In this document: positions 60,451-64,000 of the stretch, piece after piece
How positions within the stretch are numbered: the first letter of the stretch is position 1
Layout: each line of letters opens with the position of its first letter
Assembly: GCA_937872445.1 (NCBI GenBank)
Contig: CALMSL010000121.1
Location: 1 to 64,000, forward strand
Reading direction: 5' to 3'
DNA: 64,000 nucleotides
Origin: an uncultured Microbacteriaceae bacterium
GTDB taxonomy: Bacteria > Actinomycetota > Actinomycetes > Actinomycetales > Microbacteriaceae
The notes under the pieces: generated by a model
Told to the model about the DNA's origin: nothing
Seen by the model: the letters and a program-made list of their open reading frames with translations, nothing else
The model's database searches: none
Program-made: the position numbers and the translations under genes

Positions 60451-60456
60451 GGAGGC

Positions 60457-61371
60457 ATGGAACCCAGGTCGCATTCCGGAATCGCCATGGTCGGCAGCGC
60501 AAACATGGACATCGTGTTTTCGGTGGAGCGCATCCCGAGTCCAGGCGAGACGCTTCTCGCGGATTCGGTGGCCAGGTATCCGGGCGGGAAAGGCCTCAAC
60601 CAGGCCGTCGCCGCAGCGCGGGCGGGGGCAGCGACAACCTTTATCGGCGCTCTCGGAAAGGATGAGAACGGTTCGGAGCTGTTCGCGACGATGGCGGATG
60701 CCGGGATCGATTCGAGCCTCGTACGGCGCGTTGCCGCCGACACCGGTCAGGCCTTCATCGTCGTCGCGGACAGCGCAGAGAACACGATCATCGTGGCCTC
60801 CGGCGCGAACGCCCGGGTTGCTTCCCTCACCGATTCCGAACGGGACGCGGTGTCTGGCGCGGCAGTACTCCTCCTGCAGCTCGAACTGCCGCTGGAGGTC
60901 GTGATCGAGTCGGCGCTCGCCGCGCGCTCCGCCGGCACCACCGTCATGCTGAACGCCGCGCCCGCACGGGACATCCCGGACGAGCTGATCGCCACACTCG
61001 ACTATCTCATCGTCAATGAGCACGAGGCGAGCCTTCTGGGCGGAAGCGAAGACCTGGCCGAAGCCTCGCATCGGCTTGCCGCACGCGTCGAGCACCTGAT
61101 CGTGACGCTCGGCCGGGAGGGCTCGGTGATCTACCGCCGCGGCGACGAGGCGGCCAGGGTCCCCGCGCGCGACGTCATGGCCATCGACACGACGGGCGCC
61201 GGGGACACCTTCTGCGGCGCCTTCGCGGCGGCTATCGCGGAAGGCCAGGGCATCGCGGACGCTGCGACCTTCGCCACGGCCGCCGCCGCCCTGTCGGTGC
61301 AGATTCTCGGCGCGGTGCCCTCCATCCCCTCTCGCGACCGGATCGAGGCAATGCTCGCGGAACCTGCGTAA
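60457..61371 (+). CDS. Ribokinase (PfkB family)
   Basis: Phosphorylates ribose or a related sugar, about 304 aa. GSANMDIVFSVERIPSPGET and GGKGLNQAVAAARAG are the ribokinase N-terminal signature, and IDTTGAGDTFCGAFAAA near the end holds the catalytic aspartate and anion hole. LDYLIVNEHEA is also typical. No rbs transporter lies next to it; the ribose-type importer at 4.7 kb is far away. Confidence 0.9.
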   Translation: MEPRSHSGIAMVGSANMDIVFSVERIPSPGETLLADSVARYPGGKGLNQAVAAARAGAATTFIGALGKDENGSELFATMADAGIDSSLVRRVAADTGQAFIVVADSAENTIIVASGANARVASLTDSERDAVSGAAVLLLQLELPLEVVIESALAARSAGTTVMLNAAPARDIPDELIATLDYLIVNEHEASLLGGSEDLAEASHRLAARVEHLIVTLGREGSVIYRRGDEAARVPARDVMAIDTTGAGDTFCGAFAAAIAEGQGIADAATFATAAAALSVQILGAVPSIPSRDRIEAMLAEPA

Positions 61372-61433
61372 CCTGACGCTCACGGGGGATACTGAACGCA
61401 GGCACGGAAATCGACCTCGGACAAGGAGTGCGC

Positions 61434-62261
61434 ATGGACACCGAGACCCTTTCAGCCATCGTCGCGTTCGCGACGGCGGGCTGGGTGCTTGCCGTCCTGC
61501 TGCAGCTGGTCGATGTCATCACTGGCCATCAGGTGCGCCGCGCCGGCAGGGCCGCCGGGACGCGCGACCGCGACCGTGTTCTGTCCTGGGCGACAGCGAT
61601 GTGCGCGATCGTGCTCATCCTGGTCATCCTCGGCGTCGACTATGCTGCGCGGCTGCTTCTGGACCGTGCAGAAGTGATGTGGGGGGCTTTGCTTCTCGTT
61701 GCCCTCATCGCCGTCGTCGCCATCACAGCGCTCCTGGCCGCACGAGCCCTTCGGCGCCCGCAAACCGGCTACCAGGTGATCAGGGACGAGTTGCGGGCGC
61801 TGACCGGTTCGCGCCTAGCCAGGGGCAGGCTTGCCGACTATCGGACCTGGCTTTCCGCGATCGATGCCCGGGGAAGCGATGTGCGCCGACGCGTGGTGAC
61901 CGGCCGATGGGTTCGGGGGATCCCTGCCCTGGTCGCGATCGTGGCGTTCGCGGCGGCGGCGTGGCTCGCGGCCGCCAACGCGCTGCAGCCCTGGCAGGCC
62001 GCCCTGTATCTTGTGGCTGCTGCGGCGAGCGTGTGGCTCGGGGTGTGGGGTGCCAGGATTTCGCTCGCGCGCAACCTGGCCATCCATGCCGTGCATCAGA
62101 AGCAAAGGGCGGAAGCGATCCTCATGCTGGAGGATCTGGATCGCAAGACGCCGCGCAAAGTCGCCGGGCTGAGCGAGCGGGTATCCAGGGCGCTCGCGAT
62201 CCTCCGCGAGCAGCAGGGCCAGAACAGTTCCCCGCAGAATCCTGGGCACCGGGAGGGTTAG
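61434..62261 (+). CDS. Membrane protein of unknown function
   Basis: About 275 aa with two N-terminal hydrophobic pairs (around residues 7-30, 53-75 and 80-102) and another two around 155-205. A cytoplasmic helical C-terminus carries KQRAEAILMLEDLDRKTPRKVAGLSERV. ATG 61434 has AAGGAG 5 nt upstream. No family recognised. Confidence 0.6.
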   Translation: MDTETLSAIVAFATAGWVLAVLLQLVDVITGHQVRRAGRAAGTRDRDRVLSWATAMCAIVLILVILGVDYAARLLLDRAEVMWGALLLVALIAVVAITALLAARALRRPQTGYQVIRDELRALTGSRLARGRLADYRTWLSAIDARGSDVRRRVVTGRWVRGIPALVAIVAFAAAAWLAAANALQPWQAALYLVAAAASVWLGVWGARISLARNLAIHAVHQKQRAEAILMLEDLDRKTPRKVAGLSERVSRALAILREQQGQNSSPQNPGHREG

Positions 62262-62324
62262 CGCACAACGGTTCCGCCCGACTCGATAGACTTGCATGTC
62301 CGAAAACAAGGGGTGTGAGCCTGG

Positions 62325-64000
62325 GTGGCATCGAGCGAGCTGGAGCGCGAACGCGCCTACGTGGGGATGTTGTACCGGCGGCTCGACGACCTTCAGCGCG
62401 AAGCCGAGGAACAGCTCGCCCAGGTTCGGGCGCAGAACGTCGGCGGCGGGCATCAGGCCAGAAGCGAGCGCGACAGCTTCGCGAAACTCTATGAAGATCG
62501 CATCGTCCAGTTGCGGGACGTCGGGGAGCGCCTCGCGTTCGGCCGGCTCACGAGCGACTCGGACGAGGGGGGACTCGTCCATCGCTATATCGGGCGGATC
62601 GGGCTGCGCGACGCCTCCCGCACGCCCATCCTTCTGGACTGGCGGGTTCCGCAGGCCAGCGCGTTCTATCAGGCGACCGCGAAAACTCCCATGGGCGCGC
62701 GTGCGAGGCGCCACCTGATTTCCAGCGGCCGCACGCTGTCGCGCATCGAGGACGAGATCTTCGATCCCGAACTTCTGGACGATTCGTCCGTGCACCTGCA
62801 GGGGGAGGGCGCACTCCTCGCCGCGCTTTCCGCCCAGCGCACGGGGCGGATGTCCGACATCGTGGCCACCATCCAGGCCGAACAGGACCGCATCATCCGC
62901 TCCGAGCTCGGCGGCATCCTCGTCGTGCAGGGCGGCCCTGGCACGGGCAAAACTGCCGTCGCGCTGCACCGCGCGGCCTACTTGCTCTATTCGCACCGCG
63001 ACCGGTTGCGCTCGAGCGGCGTGCTCATCGTCGGGCCGTCCCGATCGTTCCTGAAGTACATCGAGGCGGTGCTCCCGTCGCTTGGCGAATCCGGGGTCGT
63101 GCTCGCGAGCGTCGGCCAGTTGTATCCGGGACGGGAAGCGACCCAGGTTGAGTCGCCCAGAGTCGCCGAACTGAAGGGGAGGAGCGCCATGGCCGGCGTC
63201 CTGGCCCGTGCTGTGGAGTCCCGCCAGCGGGTACCTGCCGGGCCGCAGCCACTCGAGGTCAACGGTGAGACGCTCACTCTCGAGCCGGAGCTTGTGGCGG
63301 CCGGCATTCAGCGCGCTCGCGAGAGCGGCAAGAGCTACAATCTGGCACGCGTCGTATTCGTGAAAACGGCGCTCACCGCGCTCACGCGGCAGCTCGCGGA
63401 CAAGCTTCGCGCTCAGGGCAACTCCATCGACGACTCCGATTTTGCGATGCTGCGGGAGGACATCCGCAGCGCCCAGGACGCACGGGTCGCGCTCAACACC
63501 GCGTGGCTCCCGCTTACGCCGGAAAAGCTCCTGCAGGACCTTTACGCGCGCCCGCAGTGGCTCGCGTCCCTGACGCCGGACTGGTCAGCTGAGGAGCGTG
63601 CGCTGCTTCGCCGCGACCGGTCGGCGCCGTTCACGGTGTCCGACATCCCGCTCCTGGATGAGGCGGCCGAGCTCCTCGGCGACGTGCCGACCGACAACGT
63701 GGCAGCACGCAGGGAAGAGAAGCTGCAGCACAAGCGCGACATCGAAAACGCGGAACAGGCCATCGCGAACATGGGGGTGGACGGCAGGGTCGATGCGAAG
63801 CAGCTTGCCGCCGGATTCGCGGAGTTCGCGGATGCGGGAACGACGGCAGAGCGTGCAGCAGCGGATCGCACGTGGGCGTACGGCCACATCGTGGTCGATG
63901 AGGCGCAGGAACTGACTCCCATGCAGTGGCGGTTGCTGCTGCGGCGCGGGCCGTCCCGCTCGTTCACGATCGTCGGCGACATTGCGCAGGCCGCATCGAG
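62325..64000 (+). CDS. HelD/HelR-family RNA polymerase-associated ATPase (3' end outside window)
   Basis: The first 558 codons are visible. An N-terminal antiparallel coiled coil (ELERERAYVGMLYRRLDDLQREAEEQL) is followed by a UvrD-like 1A domain with Walker A GGPGTGKTAVALHRAAYLLY. An insertion follows. Walker B reads HIVVDEAQELTPMQW, and SFTIVGDIAQAAS comes next, after which the window ends. HelD proteins remove stalled RNA polymerase from DNA, and actinobacterial members can protect against rifamycins. GTG 62325 is the first start after an in-frame TGA at 62316. Confidence 0.88.
   Translation, partial: MASSELERERAYVGMLYRRLDDLQREAEEQLAQVRAQNVGGGHQARSERDSFAKLYEDRIVQLRDVGERLAFGRLTSDSDEGGLVHRYIGRIGLRDASRTPILLDWRVPQASAFYQATAKTPMGARARRHLISSGRTLSRIEDEIFDPELLDDSSVHLQGEGALLAALSAQRTGRMSDIVATIQAEQDRIIRSELGGILVVQGGPGTGKTAVALHRAAYLLYSHRDRLRSSGVLIVGPSRSFLKYIEAVLPSLGESGVVLASVGQLYPGREATQVESPRVAELKGRSAMAGVLARAVESRQRVPAGPQPLEVNGETLTLEPELVAAGIQRARESGKSYNLARVVFVKTALTALTRQLADKLRAQGNSIDDSDFAMLREDIRSAQDARVALNTAWLPLTPEKLLQDLYARPQWLASLTPDWSAEERALLRRDRSAPFTVSDIPLLDEAAELLGDVPTDNVAARREEKLQHKRDIENAEQAIANMGVDGRVDAKQLAAGFAEFADAGTTAERAAADRTWAYGHIVVDEAQELTPMQWRLLLRRGPSRSFTIVGDIAQAAS

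Overview
The window is high-GC, densely packed bacterial DNA. Gene content points to an actinobacterium, most likely Microbacteriaceae or a close relative. The evidence is the proS-nusA-ylxR-infB-rbfA-truB-ribF translation block, an F420-type (Ddn-family) reductase, three DUF2510 membrane proteins, a HelD motor protein, and many genes that appear to be transcribed without a leader. These leaderless genes have a TANNNT -10 hexamer 6-7 nt before the start codon. I found no tRNA, rRNA, CRISPR array, transposase or integrase gene.

Layout. 1-187: nested inverted-repeat element before a MOSC-domain gene. 1.07-12.3 kb: a visibly less GC-rich accessory block. It holds an acyl-CoA synthetase divergent from a GAF-LuxR regulator, a DUF1028 gene, and a tightly overlapping eight-gene operon: ribose-type ABC importer, SnoaL/NTF2-like protein, alpha/beta hydrolase, MarR regulator, luciferase-like flavin monooxygenase and M20 amidohydrolase. 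This looks like uptake and degradation of an unidentified, probably amide-containing small molecule. 12.3-16.4 kb: E1alpha-E1beta-E2 2-oxoacid dehydrogenase operon with an Lrp/AsnC regulator upstream. 16.5-28.2 kb: translation and RNA-modification block (proS, nusA, ylxR, infB, rbfA, truB, ribF) interrupted by mutY, a degenerate P-loop kinase and a ketopantoate-reductase-like gene. rimP is missing from its customary place between proS and nusA, and ylxR appears to start at CTG.

28.2-35.5 kb: CynX-type MFS exporter, ROK kinase, SRPBCC protein, then a deoxyribose operon: SorC/DeoR regulator, deoC, a full ALDH and a truncated ALDH. The two ALDH genes together look like a split ALDH16. 35.5-42.5 kb: secreted CAP protein, M20 dipeptidase, a metallophosphoesterase with altered metal motifs, SNF2-type helicase, cupin and DUF488 genes. 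42.45-42.87 kb: non-coding, with a good promoter, a candidate small RNA and a long hairpin. 42.9-55.7 kb: small housekeeping and envelope genes interspersed with three paralogous DUF2510 membrane proteins, an orphan DarT-like ADP-ribosyltransferase and a large protein with a Pro/Ala linker and a degenerate Rel/SpoT-type HD domain. 55.9-64 kb: phosphate transporter, aspartate ammonia-lyase, AlkA-like glycosylase, ribokinase, and a HelD-family ATPase cut by the window edge.

The most interesting signals are the split ALDH16 in the deo operon, the CTG-started ylxR, the overlapping divergent leaderless promoters between mutY and the kinase, the candidate sRNA near 42.5 kb, the orphan DarT-like gene with C6-loop hairpins in front of it, and the unidentified catabolic operon at 4.7-12.3 kb. 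All names come from motif recognition by eye; no database search was possible.
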